DNA of 64,000 bases from Xanthocytophaga flava (GCA_030068525.1 JASJOS010000010.1:62001-126000), one strand, 5' to 3'. Counted from the stretch's first letter, positions 19,995 to 29,563 are shown. Made by a program: numbers and translations. The notes: generated by a model not told the origin, from the letters alone.

Positions 19995-20522
19995 CTAACG
20001 TTGTTTTCGGGTAAGTCTATTTTTCTTCAACTGATAATCCCACTTGGTGTTTACAAATAGCAAAAAATCAGTTGTATAATCTTTTACCCTTGCACTTGCA
20101 AAGAGTAGGGCATCTTGCTGGATCAGATCTGTTAACTTATAGAGGATGGCAAATTCATGAGCTTCTTTCTGAATGAGACAGTTTAAACTATCCATTTTGG
20201 ATTTGTAGCTTTCCTCTAGTTCAAGTTGTGCCCTTTTCTGAACAGCCTGAATCTCCTCTTGTATTATTATCAGTTTTGTATTTTCCAAAGAGTCATAGTG
20301 AGAGCCTGGGTTTGAAATCTTGTAAATGAAGCAATCAACAAGTCGTTGGATCGTGTCCTCATAGAATGTAGCTTCTTTTCGGATTTGACTGTTGATAACA
20401 TAGGTTTGAGGATGATACTTTAAGACCGTATCCAGATTGATAACACCTATTTGCGCAGTTGTTTCAAGAATGGCAAGCATCCATATTCCCAGAACAACAA
20501 CCAGATAAAAGTAGACTTTCAT
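19995..20522 (-). CDS. Secreted OmpH/Skp-like protein
   Basis: 175 aa. Signal peptide ending near ETTAQ, then IGVINLDTVLKYHPQTYVI, the start pattern of Skp/OmpH chaperones. A long helical stretch follows (about 45-135), as expected for Skp's tentacles. The match is partial, so the chaperone role is an inference. The neighbour 3 bp upstream is a paralogue: both share NPGS, a coiled region and a (V/M)KDYT(T/A) block near the C-terminus. Confidence 0.65.
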   Translation of the reverse strand: MKVYFYLVVVLGIWMLAILETTAQIGVINLDTVLKYHPQTYVINSQIRKEATFYEDTIQRLVDCFIYKISNPGSHYDSLENTKLIIIQEEIQAVQKRAQLELEESYKSKMDSLNCLIQKEAHEFAILYKLTDLIQQDALLFASARVKDYTTDFLLFVNTKWDYQLKKNRLTRKQR

Positions 20523-20525
20523 ATA

Positions 20526-21071
20526 CTACCTTTTGTCAGCTTCTGAATCACAGATACCATACTTATCCTTTATACAACTCAATAGCTCTGCTGTATAATC
20601 TTTCATAGGTTTCTGACAATATAACACTGTATTGACGGAAACAAGAACAGTTAGTCGATGATGGCTGATTAGAAAGTAAGCTTCTTCTTCAATTAGTTGA
20701 TTCAAGATATGACGAAAGAACTTCTCATAAAGTTGAATTGAATCAGCTCGTTGTGCCTCTAGCATATATACACAATGCTGAATATATTTCAGTTCTTCAT
20801 GCATCATATCCCAAGCCTTTTTAGTAGGGCAAGACCCAGGATTCTCCAGTCGATTCAAAATTTCCTCAAACTGGCAGAGTAAGGTATCTAAAGGATCATT
20901 GTATTGATTGTATACTGCTGTCAATTTCTCATTAAAATAAGCAGGTCGGGGACAGTAATATTCAATTGTATCTGGCTCATAGGTCCCAATTTGCCCATAG
21001 ATAGTTCCGTCTGTTACACAACTTAGATACAACCAAACGATAAGCAGTAACTTGAATGATGATGAATTCAT
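20526..21071 (-). CDS. Secreted protein, paralogue of the OmpH-like gene
   Basis: 181 aa. Signal peptide in the first 25 residues. Helical body with NPGSCPTKKAWDMMHEELK and PMKDYTAELL, matching blocks of the next gene (NPGSHYDSLENTK, VKDYTTDFLL). The N-terminal Skp-like strand is replaced by a Cys-bearing segment, and there are at least four Cys in the mature part. It precedes its paralogue by 3 bp, so the two form an operon. Function unknown. Confidence 0.65.
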   Translation of the reverse strand: MNSSSFKLLLIVWLYLSCVTDGTIYGQIGTYEPDTIEYYCPRPAYFNEKLTAVYNQYNDPLDTLLCQFEEILNRLENPGSCPTKKAWDMMHEELKYIQHCVYMLEAQRADSIQLYEKFFRHILNQLIEEEAYFLISHHRLTVLVSVNTVLYCQKPMKDYTAELLSCIKDKYGICDSEADKR

Positions 21072-21346
21072 ATCTGAGACAGTACCTTTTCATAAAAGTA
21101 AAGAATGCCTGTTGACCAGAAGAAAATTTAATATCTTTTAACAAAATTCACCAAGGTGAGACACCCATACTATTTTTACTCTACTAAGTTTGAGTAACTA
21201 TATTGGAATACTAATCTGATATTGAGCTTTCCATTTTTATGAATTTACATCAAGTCTGTCTACCTCTTTCAAAAGTAAGATAGTAACAGGTTAATATGTT
21301 TGGATAATTTTTTATCTTCCTTTCAACTTTCTATTACTTCCTTACA

Positions 21347-22183
21347 ATGAAATCTTTCTTTGTTCCGATTAGTTACTTCTTGCCTTTATGCTTTCTACCT
21401 GTTTTTGCTTCTGCTCAAACTAACACAGATAAGATAAAGGTGTATCTTTTAGGTACGTTCCATTTTGGTAAAACCTCCGACAAACACTCTACCTCCTTTC
21501 CTGACTTAAATTCTCCCAAACGTCAGAAGGAGCTGGATCAGATTGCTGACGCAATCAATCGGGCTGGGGTATCCAAAATTTTTGTAGAGCGCTCCTATTT
21601 TCTGCAAACAGCCTTAGATTCATTAGGTGAACTCTACATAAACAATAAACCAATGGATAGCCTGGAGAAACGAAACGAGATTTATCAGGTAGCCTATCGG
21701 GCCAAGCGTAAAAACAGGGCAATTCAGGTAGTTGCTACCGATCGAAAGATGGAGTTGCCATATGATGATCTGGATGAATATGAATCCATGAATCCGGATA
21801 GTAAGTTTGGCGGGGCATTTTTCAAAGAATCCTATATAGTAAAGCAGAAAAGACTGAAACTGAATGAGTCAACACTACAGGAGTACTACCTAAGTATCAA
21901 TAGTGAAGCGAGTCGAAAATCAAGCCAGGCCGATTTTCTTCATTATGCTCTTTCGTATGGTGATAAATCTGATTTTACAGGAACCAAGTTTACCACCAGT
22001 TGGTATGAACGTAATCTGATCATATTTACCAATATTTTACGTCACTTGGATCCAAAAACTGACGCTAGTATTGTGGTATTATATGGCTCCTCCCATACAG
22101 CAGTACTTCGTCAATTTTTCGAAAATCATGACCGGTTTCAGATTGTAGAACTGGAGAAACTTTTCGGAGAAGCACTTAAATAA
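21347..22183 (+). CDS. DUF5694 domain secreted protein (TraB/ChaN-like)
   Basis: 278 aa. Signal peptide (CFLPVFASAQ). VYLLGTFHFGKTSDKHSTSF is the hallmark start of DUF5694. The distal pair is IFVERSYF and IVVLYGSSHTAVLRQFFE, giving the G-H and E residues shared with the TraB/ChaN/EreA superfamily. The family may be hydrolytic and metal-dependent, but no reaction is established. Monocistronic, with no obvious neighbours. Confidence 0.8.
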   Translation: MKSFFVPISYFLPLCFLPVFASAQTNTDKIKVYLLGTFHFGKTSDKHSTSFPDLNSPKRQKELDQIADAINRAGVSKIFVERSYFLQTALDSLGELYINNKPMDSLEKRNEIYQVAYRAKRKNRAIQVVATDRKMELPYDDLDEYESMNPDSKFGGAFFKESYIVKQKRLKLNESTLQEYYLSINSEASRKSSQADFLHYALSYGDKSDFTGTKFTTSWYERNLIIFTNILRHLDPKTDASIVVLYGSSHTAVLRQFFENHDRFQIVELEKLFGEALK

Positions 22184-22277
22184 GCTTAGCCTCATACTGC
22201 ATAATTCGGCTATGAAAGTACAACGTAGAAAAAATGTTGAATACTTTCTTTGCATTCATAAAGTTCATTCAAATATC

Positions 22278-22469
22278 ATGGATCGTCCACTCAAAATTGT
22301 CATTACTATTTTTATCCTGCTCATTTTAGGATTTGTAATTTTAGTAGTGTTAGCTATTGGAGCTTCACCACATGCTATTTCTATGGAGTCTCGAATAATC
22401 GCCTTTGTGTTAGGAGCAGGGATAGTACTTATAGGTATACTAGCATTAATCTGGATTATACGAAAGTAA
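22278..22469 (+). CDS. Hypothetical two-TM small membrane protein
   Basis: 63 aa from the ATG at 22278 (MDRPLKIVITIF); a longer frame from 22212 adds a basic, unconvincing extension. Two hydrophobic helices (about 6-28 and 38-60) separated by a short loop. No family recognised. Confidence 0.5.
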   Translation: MDRPLKIVITIFILLILGFVILVVLAIGASPHAISMESRIIAFVLGAGIVLIGILALIWIIRK

Positions 22470-22506
22470 GGTAGGCATAAAAGAAAACAGATAGCCAGTT
22501 CCTAGA

Positions 22507-22956
22507 TTAATTTATTTTCTTTGTTTCAGATTCGGATAATTTATAGAAAGGCACTCCTTTTGAATCAATACCTCCTGATACATTTTGATAGTAGCACTCT
22601 TTTTCAGTTCCTGTCAACTTTGAGGCGTTTACAACAATTTTCTGTCCACAGGTTATTCCATTCTCAAGGCAAGCAGTAACTAAGTATGCGTAGTTGAAGG
22701 GATAGTTGTGTAGGGATTGGGTAAGTTTAACTTCCACAACACCTCCCATACAAATATAGCCACAGTATCCATATAGTATCTGATTGATTGTCCCTCTCAC
22801 AATAAGAGTGTCAGGCAATTGGTTGTTCTCATTGTGATACACAACGGACTTTTTAGATCTTACGATGTTTGTACCTGTAGGAATATTATCAGAGGATTGA
22901 CTGAATGCAGAAGTCAATGTAACTAATAATAGTAGAAAGATAAGATGTTTTATCAT
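22507..22956 (-). CDS. Hypothetical secreted protein with Cys pairs
   Basis: 149 aa. Clear signal peptide (LIFLLLLVTLTSAFSQ). The mature part carries VVYHNENNQLPDTLIVRGTI, GYCGYICMGGVVEVKL and ENGITCGQKIVV, with five Cys that could form disulphides. Predicted beta-rich. No known family. It is followed by another minus-strand secreted gene. Confidence 0.65.
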   Translation of the reverse strand: MIKHLIFLLLLVTLTSAFSQSSDNIPTGTNIVRSKKSVVYHNENNQLPDTLIVRGTINQILYGYCGYICMGGVVEVKLTQSLHNYPFNYAYLVTACLENGITCGQKIVVNASKLTGTEKECYYQNVSGGIDSKGVPFYKLSESETKKIN

Positions 22957-23008
22957 ATAGGAAATGTCTTACAAAGTAATTGATACCTGTTAAAGTTTAT
23001 CAAGAGGC

Positions 23009-23371
23009 TTACTTTTTTACCCGGGTATAAAGTGATGGATGCTTAGAATGTAGAAATTTCTCAAAAATAAGTGTATCTGCAGTCAGTTTGCGGATTTTAT
23101 ACTTGAATAGTGTGCTCTTAGATGTTCGTAGTAGTAAGATATCTTTATTTACAATATAGCTGAAGCGATAAATAGTATCTATACGATTGTCGACTACCAG
23201 TTCATTTTTGTGGAAGATAAGTTTAGTTGCAATCATTTGTGTTTTGGGTGTTAGATCCCAATTTCCTTCTAATTGTTTCTCATACTTTTGTTTGTTACTC
23301 ATTGGTGTTGGTTGCTCATCTTGTTTGAGAATACAAAGAATATACACCCCAATGATTAGAATGGTTTTCAT
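23009..23371 (-). CDS. Hypothetical small secreted, lipocalin-like protein
   Basis: 120 aa. Short hydrophobic N-terminus (ILIIGVYILCIL) that may be a signal or lipoprotein signal. The body (QLEGNWDLTPKTQMIATKLIFHKNELVV, then YRFSYIVNKDILLLRT) has the W-x-L start and alternating strands of lipocalin-like proteins. That is only an impression from the pattern. No neighbour gives context. Confidence 0.55.
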   Translation of the reverse strand: MKTILIIGVYILCILKQDEQPTPMSNKQKYEKQLEGNWDLTPKTQMIATKLIFHKNELVVDNRIDTIYRFSYIVNKDILLLRTSKSTLFKYKIRKLTADTLIFEKFLHSKHPSLYTRVKK

Positions 23372-23555
23372 ATTGAGATAGGTGCAGATAATATATGTTA
23401 TTTATTCAATCTACTAAAATATGTTATAAAGCGCCATTAGTTGACTAAACGCTACTTTCTATAAGAATGTATTCCAATATTGATTTATATTGTATTCATT
23501 CCTTACTGTATCAGTATGCTGATATACGCGCTATCAAATTAATGTAACTCCATCC

Positions 23556-24101
23556 ATGTCCAAATCAAAAAAAAGACTTTCCAAAATCAAAGAAACATAT
23601 CCCAAAGGACATTATAAGTACATGGGATTTCTGATTGAGTATATTGCAGATAGCGGTGACAGTACTAAAGGACTTACTGAAAAAGAAGTAGTTGAGATAG
23701 AGGCTCAACTCGGAATCACTTTTCCGGCCAGCTATCGGGAGTTATATTTACTATTAGGAGGTAATAGGGCATTTAACATTATAGGGGTAAATGATTACAG
23801 ATTTCCTGAGTTCGAAGAAATGAGAGCCTATGCGAAATCCTATTTTGAAGCATGTGAGCAGGATAGCGAGATCAAATCAGATCTGGTTTTTACGGATAAC
23901 TTGTTTGTATTTTCTGTTTTTAAACAAAACGGCTTTTTTAACTTCTTTTATCTGGATGAAGGCGAGAACCCTGCTATATATGCATATGAAGGTGGAAATG
24001 GATATTATAAGATAGCAGAAGACATGGCAGACTTCATTATAAATAAAGTAGGTTGGTATGAGGGATATCTTATTGGAAAGAAGAGGGAAAAGAAAGAATG
24101 A
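23556..24101 (+). CDS. SMI1/KNR4 (SUKH) family protein
   Basis: 181 aa. The SUKH signature is present: LTEKEVVEIEAQLGITFPASYRELYLLLGG (residues about 43-72), then NLFVFSVFKQNGFFNFFYLDEGENPAIYAYE. SUKH proteins are mostly immunity proteins against polymorphic or contact-dependent toxins. No toxin gene is adjacent, so this may be an orphan immunity gene. Confidence 0.82.
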   Translation: MSKSKKRLSKIKETYPKGHYKYMGFLIEYIADSGDSTKGLTEKEVVEIEAQLGITFPASYRELYLLLGGNRAFNIIGVNDYRFPEFEEMRAYAKSYFEACEQDSEIKSDLVFTDNLFVFSVFKQNGFFNFFYLDEGENPAIYAYEGGNGYYKIAEDMADFIINKVGWYEGYLIGKKREKKE

Positions 24102-24143
24102 ATTAAAAACCTTAATCCCAATATTGGGATTAAGGTTTTTAAT
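24102..24143. terminator. Bidirectional terminator, perfect 42-bp palindrome
   Basis: 19-bp arms 24102-24120 and 24125-24143 around ATAT; the whole block is its own reverse complement. The A/T-rich ends give a U-run in both directions. It sits between convergent genes and includes the stop codon of the minus-strand gene. Confidence 0.9.
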
Positions 24144-24543
24144 AGTGTTCATATTTTGTTTGTTCCCCTTTATGAACAAGTACAAAAATACGCTTCCCTT
24201 TCTCTTTCAATACTGAATTGTTGACTTGGGCTTGGTTGTATAACTGATCGAGAGCATGGTTAGTGGTTGATAAATCGGAGATCTGGCCTTGATTATTTAG
24301 TTGTAAAGCATCAAAGTATCTACCACCAAACTTTATCTGATGTTTTTTGATAATAACTGCTTTTAATTCCATAGGATCAATCTGTGTCTCAAGATATTTA
24401 TAATGATCAGCTATGGTGGTGCTTTTCAAAAAATTAAACCAAGAGGGTTTTAGATGATATGTAACCATTGAAAGCACTATACATCCAATAAAGAACAGTA
24501 CTATTTTTAAACCATGTTGGTCTATCACTTCTTCGGCAGTCAT
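24139..24543 (-). CDS. Hypothetical single-TM protein
   Basis: 134 aa. One TM helix (LKIVLFFIGCIVLSMVTY, about 11-28), then a soluble domain with ADHYKYLETQIDPMELKAVIIKKHQIKFGG. No family recognised. Its stop codon lies inside the shared bidirectional terminator. Confidence 0.65.
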   Translation of the reverse strand: MTAEEVIDQHGLKIVLFFIGCIVLSMVTYHLKPSWFNFLKSTTIADHYKYLETQIDPMELKAVIIKKHQIKFGGRYFDALQLNNQGQISDLSTTNHALDQLYNQAQVNNSVLKEKGKRIFVLVHKGEQTKYEHY

Positions 24544-24759
24544 AATAGATTGATGAAATTATATTTAATCAAAGGTTGATATATGGCTTTCATATTGTTA
24601 GTGTACTACACATTTCTTGCATCGGGTCTACTATGGAATAACATGATTCTAACAGTATGAAATATTTACAAATCAAAATAATATTTGTGTGGATTTGCAA
24701 CTCTGGGATGAAATCGTGTGTCATGAGCAATAGACTATCTGACTTAAACTAATTTGAAC

Positions 24760-25152
24760 ATGGTAAGACATATTTTATTATTAGTTGTTATAGGATTAAC
24801 ACTTTTCTCCTGTCATAGAGAATCAGACTCTATTAAGACATCTGTACAAAATGAATTCAAGATTCGGGTCAAAAATCAGACGCCTTATCAGTTTGAGAAC
24901 GTGCTTATCCGATTTGGGGGAAATGAAAACACATATGGCATCTTGGAACCTGCCCAGATTTCAGAATACAAAATATTTACTGAGGTCGGATTTCCCTACA
25001 TAAAAGTGAGTTTTGGAGATAAAGAGCAAGTATTTCAGATCATGCAGACAGAAGAATCTCCTTCTAATGGTACTGATACAAAAATGAAAGATCAGACATG
25101 TGTAATTTATCTTACTGAATTTAATACAATAGACCTTTACTTTCAACAATAA
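24760..25152 (+). CDS. Hypothetical lipoprotein
   Basis: 130 aa from the ATG at 24760 (MVRHILLLVVIGLTLFSC). Lipobox LFSC. The mature part (FKIRVKNQTPYQFENVLIRFGGNENTYG) looks like a compact beta-sandwich. No known family. Nothing next to it gives a functional clue. Confidence 0.65.
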   Translation: MVRHILLLVVIGLTLFSCHRESDSIKTSVQNEFKIRVKNQTPYQFENVLIRFGGNENTYGILEPAQISEYKIFTEVGFPYIKVSFGDKEQVFQIMQTEESPSNGTDTKMKDQTCVIYLTEFNTIDLYFQQ

Positions 25153-25440
25153 GGTTTACCGTCAGCTACATGTTGTCCAGTTCATTCAGTTTCCTAGCAT
25201 GTCTGCTTTATAGAAGTACTTTTCAGTTAAAGATTACTAGATACTGTACTCTTAAACTAGAAAAGCCTAAGTTTGATTGAATTGAGGCGTTTTTATTATC
25301 TCAGTTTTTTTGAATTTCCTCTTTGCAAGTACAAAACACTAAAAGCAGCAGGTGGAACATATGGTCCTGCAGAAAAAAGCTTTTATAAATTCTGGTTTCA
25401 TATTGATTAAAATGTTATCAATTTCCCTGTACAAGCATTG

Positions 25441-26328
25441 TTAAGGTAAATCGATAATAGTCCCTACGCCTGCATACAGATAGTTTTTTCCAAAATGTTG
25501 CTGTAAGGCTGAAAAAGTAACTTCACCAGTACAATGTCCGGGGGCAATATGTTTTATCTTCCATTTCTCAAGCAGTGCCTGGGCTAATCGATTGGCTTCT
25601 TTCTCATCTGCATTTACCATATGTAAACCACCAATCACTACATGTACAGGCTTCTCTGGTATACCTGCTGAGGCAAGGATAGTTTCAATTCCCGGATGTG
25701 AACATCCTACCAACAATACCTGACCTTGTGGGGTGTCAATAGCTAAGGAAAGTTCGGGAGTTTCGCTGAAAAATTTGGTTTGTGAAATGTTTCGTACCAG
25801 TCGAATGCCCGGCATCAGTTCTGTGACACTGTCAACTCTGACCAGGTTTGCTGACTTCCATGGGCTACCATGTGGTATTTGTTTAGGAACTTTGCCTTTA
25901 AAATAACGCATGTGAGCTGGCAGGCTATCCACAGGTCGCCGGAAGAAAGCGGGAGGAGTAGGCCCGCCAAAGTATTCATCATTGGGAGTATAAATCGTAA
26001 CTTTTGGATTTATTTTCAATAAATGATGTAATCCATCTGTATGATCTCCATGACGATGCGAAATAACTACCAGATCGAGCCGTTTTAGATCCACATTCAG
26101 TGTTTTTACATTGTAAGCAAACGATTCTGAATCGTTGCCTGTATCAAAAAGAATGCGTTTACCATTGTATTCAACGAGGGCTGCAAATCCCCAGTCCTGT
26201 TTAAGTGCATCAGATTTACCAAATGCGTCGACCAGAATTGTAACACGGTTTCGGGTCTGTCCCCAACCTATACCACATACTAGTATCAGAAAAAAAGTAC
26301 ACACATGGGTTTTGTATAACTGGCTCAT
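25441..26328 (-). CDS. Secreted MBL-fold metallohydrolase
   Basis: 295 aa from the ATG at 26328 (MSQLYKTHVCTFFLILVCGIGWGQ, a signal peptide). The metal site is HRHGDHTDG (H-x-H-x-D-H), with SHPGIE and VVIGGLHM further along. The arrangement resembles the 7,8-dihydropterin-6-methyl-4-(beta-D-ribofuranosyl)aminobenzene-5'-phosphate synthase-like branch of the family. Substrate unknown. About 290 bp upstream of the + strand gene before it hold no gene. Confidence 0.85.
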   Translation of the reverse strand: MSQLYKTHVCTFFLILVCGIGWGQTRNRVTILVDAFGKSDALKQDWGFAALVEYNGKRILFDTGNDSESFAYNVKTLNVDLKRLDLVVISHRHGDHTDGLHHLLKINPKVTIYTPNDEYFGGPTPPAFFRRPVDSLPAHMRYFKGKVPKQIPHGSPWKSANLVRVDSVTELMPGIRLVRNISQTKFFSETPELSLAIDTPQGQVLLVGCSHPGIETILASAGIPEKPVHVVIGGLHMVNADEKEANRLAQALLEKWKIKHIAPGHCTGEVTFSALQQHFGKNYLYAGVGTIIDLP

Positions 26329-26585
26329 AAGCAGTAGGTTTTTGGAAGGATGTCTAGTAGCAATATAAGTAAAAGTGCTAAAAGATACTGACTTTACCAT
26401 ACTGTCCTGATTATCATTTTGTTGTGTGATGATCTGATAGCAATAAAGTATTACTATGTCCTGTACTACTTATGACAGTAATATACAAGTCACAATAGTT
26501 CAATACAGAGAAAATAGAGTAAAACAGGTGTGAGAGTAAGTAAATAAGATCCTAACCAATAGCCTATTCGTTCGGATAGGTATCA

Positions 26586-27014
26586 CTATAACTTTCCTCC
26601 ACAATTTACCTCATAACTTACAGTCTCCATATAGTAAATTGAATCTTTCTGCTGTTTATTGAAATAGGTAACATCAAACCGTATCTCCTTTTGTATTCTG
26701 TTTTGAGTTGGCACATCCATTTCCGGATCTATCTCGCAATCAACAATAAAATTCATTTTCGCTGTATTATTTTCAAGAGGTAATGGATGGTTGTAGGCTT
26801 CAATTGAAGTCAGAGAATATTGACTGTACAATTCTGCAGGGAAAGAAATGACCAGATGTAGTGTATCTCCTGGCTGGTAAAAATCCTTATCCTTTTGAAA
26901 ATCGAGCTTAGGCTTTGGTGAATTTGAAATGCTTGTTGGTAACGTATCTTGCTGGGATTGATCTTTGGGCGTACAACTATATAAGATGAGTAGAAGGTAT
27001 ACATAGTATTTCAT
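26586..27014 (-). CDS. Hypothetical lipoprotein
   Basis: 142 aa. Signal with lipobox (LLILYSC, Cys at about residue 14). The mature region has a PGDTLHLVISFPAELYSQYSLT block and ends with YEVNCGGKL. It may be an Ig-like beta-sandwich. No family recognised. Confidence 0.6.
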   Translation of the reverse strand: MKYYVYLLLILYSCTPKDQSQQDTLPTSISNSPKPKLDFQKDKDFYQPGDTLHLVISFPAELYSQYSLTSIEAYNHPLPLENNTAKMNFIVDCEIDPEMDVPTQNRIQKEIRFDVTYFNKQQKDSIYYMETVSYEVNCGGKL

Positions 27015-27565
27015 TTGGTATATATTTCTTGGGCATTTATGTTGGGTCTTCTTACTTACACACTCAACTAGTACGGATAATTGGCTATGTTACATAGCAT
27101 ACGTATTTGAGGTGGGGTAAAGCTATGTATTTTTTTGATTTATTGCCTGTGTGAATTTTTAGGTCCTTATTGGATGTCAGAGATAATATTAGGAGGTGAA
27201 CTTGTAGTAAAATTAAGGGCTACAAAAAATGAATGGAATGTAAATAGTTGTTTCATCAGTCATATTTATACGTACATACTATCATCATTATTCCTAACTT
27301 ATTTCTGATAAATGCCCACATCCATATGGAATAACGGAAGGTTGTATTGCTTAGTTATGTCCATCACTTAAGAAGGTATGTCTATATGATTCTTCCCTGC
27401 TGTTCTCTGATTTTGTAACCTTTATCCTTTTAAACAATGGATAAATAGATGAAAGCTTTCGACTTTATCTATAAGTGTGCTTTTAAGTAATAACATGAAT
27501 CAGAGAATATCCAATGGGACTCTATGCCCCGTTTTTGTTGTCTATTTTGTCAGGCATATTTTTGT
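27015..27565. other. Gene-free region
   Basis: 551 bp with stops in all frames, AT-rich. No tRNA, terminator or promoter motif could be supported here. Confidence 0.6.
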
Positions 27566-27916
27566 TTAATCGTATTTCTTAAAAGTAATAAGGTGATTTC
27601 CATCCGCATCTAGGGCTAGTTTTGCATGTTTTCTGCTGTCTTCATTTACAGATGATAATACAAGCTGTGTTTCGGTAACATCTTCAATAGTATATATTGG
27701 CTGGAGAAAATGTTTTGAAAGAAATATAATATGCATCTCTCCATTACTATTCTGTAAAGTGAAGCTACCTTCGTCAAATGGTTTATCTACTTCTTCATTA
27801 CTTACTTCATAAATTTCGTACTCTTTTGGCTCATTGAATATGCAGCGTATGATTTTTTTGTCTGTAGATCTTGTCCAGGTATTATATAAGAGTTCAAATG
27901 TTTTTGCTTCTGTCAT
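27566..27916 (-). CDS. Hypothetical protein
   Basis: 116 aa from the ATG at 27916 (MTEAKTFELLYNTWTR). Soluble. TWTRSTDKKIIRCIFNEPKEYEIYEV, MHIIFLSKHFLQPIYTIEDVTET and HAKLALDADGNHLITFKKY suggest a lipocalin-like or small beta-barrel fold. It begins just after the end of the truncated membrane ORF at 27931, so the two may once have been one operon. Confidence 0.6.
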   Translation of the reverse strand: MTEAKTFELLYNTWTRSTDKKIIRCIFNEPKEYEIYEVSNEEVDKPFDEGSFTLQNSNGEMHIIFLSKHFLQPIYTIEDVTETQLVLSSVNEDSRKHAKLALDADGNHLITFKKYD

Positions 27917-27930
27917 TTTGCGATGATAAA

Positions 27931-28365
27931 TCAAATGAAAACCAGACAGGCTAAAAAATGATGCCTGTTTGTAGTGTAAAGAGCTATTTTTTCTATAAGA
28001 GAAGGATTTTTGGATTCGTTTTTCGCTGCTCTAATCATTTCATTTGTTATCTTTTTCGCTTTCGTTATAAGAGGAAATCTTTCTTTGTATAAGAACATAC
28101 ATGAGTAAGGTATATAGACACACATACCCAAAATCAGAGTGAATAACCCTATTGGCAGACAAACAGGATAAAATACAACAAGTAAAAACAAGACAGCTGT
28201 TATCCCAAATAGTAACTGAATGATAATTGTACTGAAAAACTGATCTTTATCAGATGTAATTTTCTTCTGGTTCCCTTCTGTTTGATATATAGCTCTGAGT
28301 TGATCTGGTACAAACCTGAGATGGATTTTTAGTGGTATTCTATTAGCATATAAAGTAGAAAGGTG
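27931..28365 (-). pseudogene. Frameshifted membrane protein gene
   Basis: An open frame without ATG runs from 28365 to 27931. It contains PLKIHLRFVPDQLRAIYQ, then two TM helices (FGITAVLFLLVVFYPVC and FTLILGMCVYIPYSC-like) and a basic tail. Compared with the copy at 53889, where ATGCCGACAGAACTACCAC starts the same frame, this copy reads ATGCTAATAGAATACCAC. One base is missing, so its ATG runs into a stop after six codons. The downstream part has no obvious stop, so decay may be recent. Function unknown. Confidence 0.6.
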
Positions 28366-28743
28366 TTAATAAGTCGGATAGGAAAACGTGGTATAATAAT
28401 ACAGCTTTTCAATTCACACTCCTTAATACTTTCTTTTAGCTTTTTGTTTCAGCCTATCCTGCATGAGTTCAATAGCAGAGGGAATATGCTGCATCTGTAT
28501 CCACTGCTCGATTTCCTTCCTGGAGAACTTGCCTCTAATGTATGTCTTTGGAAGCTTGCCACTTGATGCCCAATTCTTAACCGTAGTCTTCTTTACATTC
28601 AGCATTACATCTAGCTCATAGCCTATCAGATCCGGTTGAGCAGGAGTACTGGGCTTATTTCTCTGTGAGTAACTTGACTACTTCCTTGCTATTAGCTTGA
28701 TGTCGTCTGGATGCAGGCGAGTGTGGGATATGTCAGTGAAATA
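28281..28743 (-). repeat. Duplicated HTH-cassette segment, decayed copy
   Basis: Clearly homologous to 53821-54293 along its length (for example the shared block AGCTCTGAGTTGATCTGG and AAAGGTGTTAATAAGTCGG). This copy is outside the mobile element and is degraded; the other is intact. Each is followed by a different gene body. Confidence 0.8.
28423..28743 (-). pseudogene. Degenerate HTH/excisionase-like DNA-binding gene
   Basis: The last 60 codons (28605-28423) read VKKTTVKNWASSGKLPKT and FSRKEIEQWIQMQHIPSAIE, almost the same as residues 52-108 of the intact gene at 53967-54293. Upstream the copy has one deleted base in the AGCAGAGGAAG region, a premature stop (GAGAAATAAG where the other has CAAG) and a small deletion before the internal ATG. 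The full-length start is lost. A truncated 60-aa HTH product is possible but unlikely to matter. Confidence 0.75.
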
Positions 28744-28950
28744 TATAATTGATAGGGTTGCTGTAACGGAATTGTAGTGTAACAAGGGTATGCGTCTGAT
28801 TCACAGCGTCTTTGCTGGATAGATTAAATGTAATACTTTGCGGGTTTTAAGGAAAGATGGGTAGTTCGGATGCTTACCCGTATTTGCTAGTTAGGTGAAT
28901 TTTAAAACCTTTCCTGTTGTATACAGGAATCGGATGGATACAAAAGTTAC

Positions 28951-29448
28951 ATGAATGTGGACATCAAGAATTTTATTGGCAGAGGACTCATCTATTTAGG
29001 AATAGTACTGTTGCTCTCCTGCTCTGAAAATAAATATTTTGAGAAATCTATACAGGAAGAATACTATAGAAATGGAAAATATGGTGTAGATGTCATTTCT
29101 ATCCGAGACAAAAATACGTTTAAGGCGATGGCGTATGCGTATGCTCGTTGGGATGCGTTGAGTGCCTATTTGTACGATGGATCATTACAGATAGACAATA
29201 ATCTGGTCGAAAACGCGATCCGACCCATCGCTTTAGGAAGAAAGAATTACCTGTTTACGGGTAGTCATCAAGCGGTTCAACGGGCTGCAATGATTTATTC
29301 CTTCTTTGCTATTTGTAAGAAAAAGAATGTCAATCCTTTTGTATGGTTGAAGTATACGCTGGAAAATATCTCTTCGATTAATCACAAAAACCTCACCGAT
29401 CTATTTCCCCAAAACTATAAACAAATTATCCAAACTATCAATATGTAG
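28951..29448 (+). pseudogene. Chimeric ORF: lipoprotein start fused to IS66 transposase tail
   Basis: 165 codons. Residues 1-24 are a lipoprotein signal (YLGIVLLLSCSEN) followed by about 30 residues of unknown lipoprotein. From about residue 58 the reading changes abruptly to the C-terminal part of an IS66 transposase: RWDALSAYLYDGSLQIDNN, ENAIRPIALGRKNYLFTGS, QRAAMIYSFFAICKK and NPFVWLKYTLENI. The fusion is in frame by chance and is not expected to be a working transposase, since the catalytic N-terminal two-thirds are missing. It could still be exported. Confidence 0.85.
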
Positions 29449-29464
29449 TTCGTCGGGCGCATAC
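29121..29464 (+). mobile_element. IS66-family remnant (3' end only)
   Basis: Only the last about 105 codons of the transposase and the right end are left. GTCGGGCGCATAC at 29452-29464 resembles the inverted terminal repeat of IS66 elements, which read GTAAGCG inward. No left end was found nearby, so the element was truncated when it inserted or later. Confidence 0.7.
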
Positions 29465-29487
29465 CTACCCTGCCTGATGATGTATCA

Positions 29488-29520
29488 GGGATTGTTTTTG
29501 ACTGAATCAAAAACAATCCC
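29488..29520. terminator. Hairpin between IS66 remnant and NACHT gene
   Basis: 12-bp perfect stem, GGGATTGTTTTT (29488-29499) and AAAAACAATCCC (29509-29520), 9-nt loop. On the minus strand it follows the NACHT gene and can act as its terminator. Confidence 0.6.
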
Positions 29521-29563
29521 CGTAATATTTGAATAATTATGATTCTTCCTAACTATTAAATCA

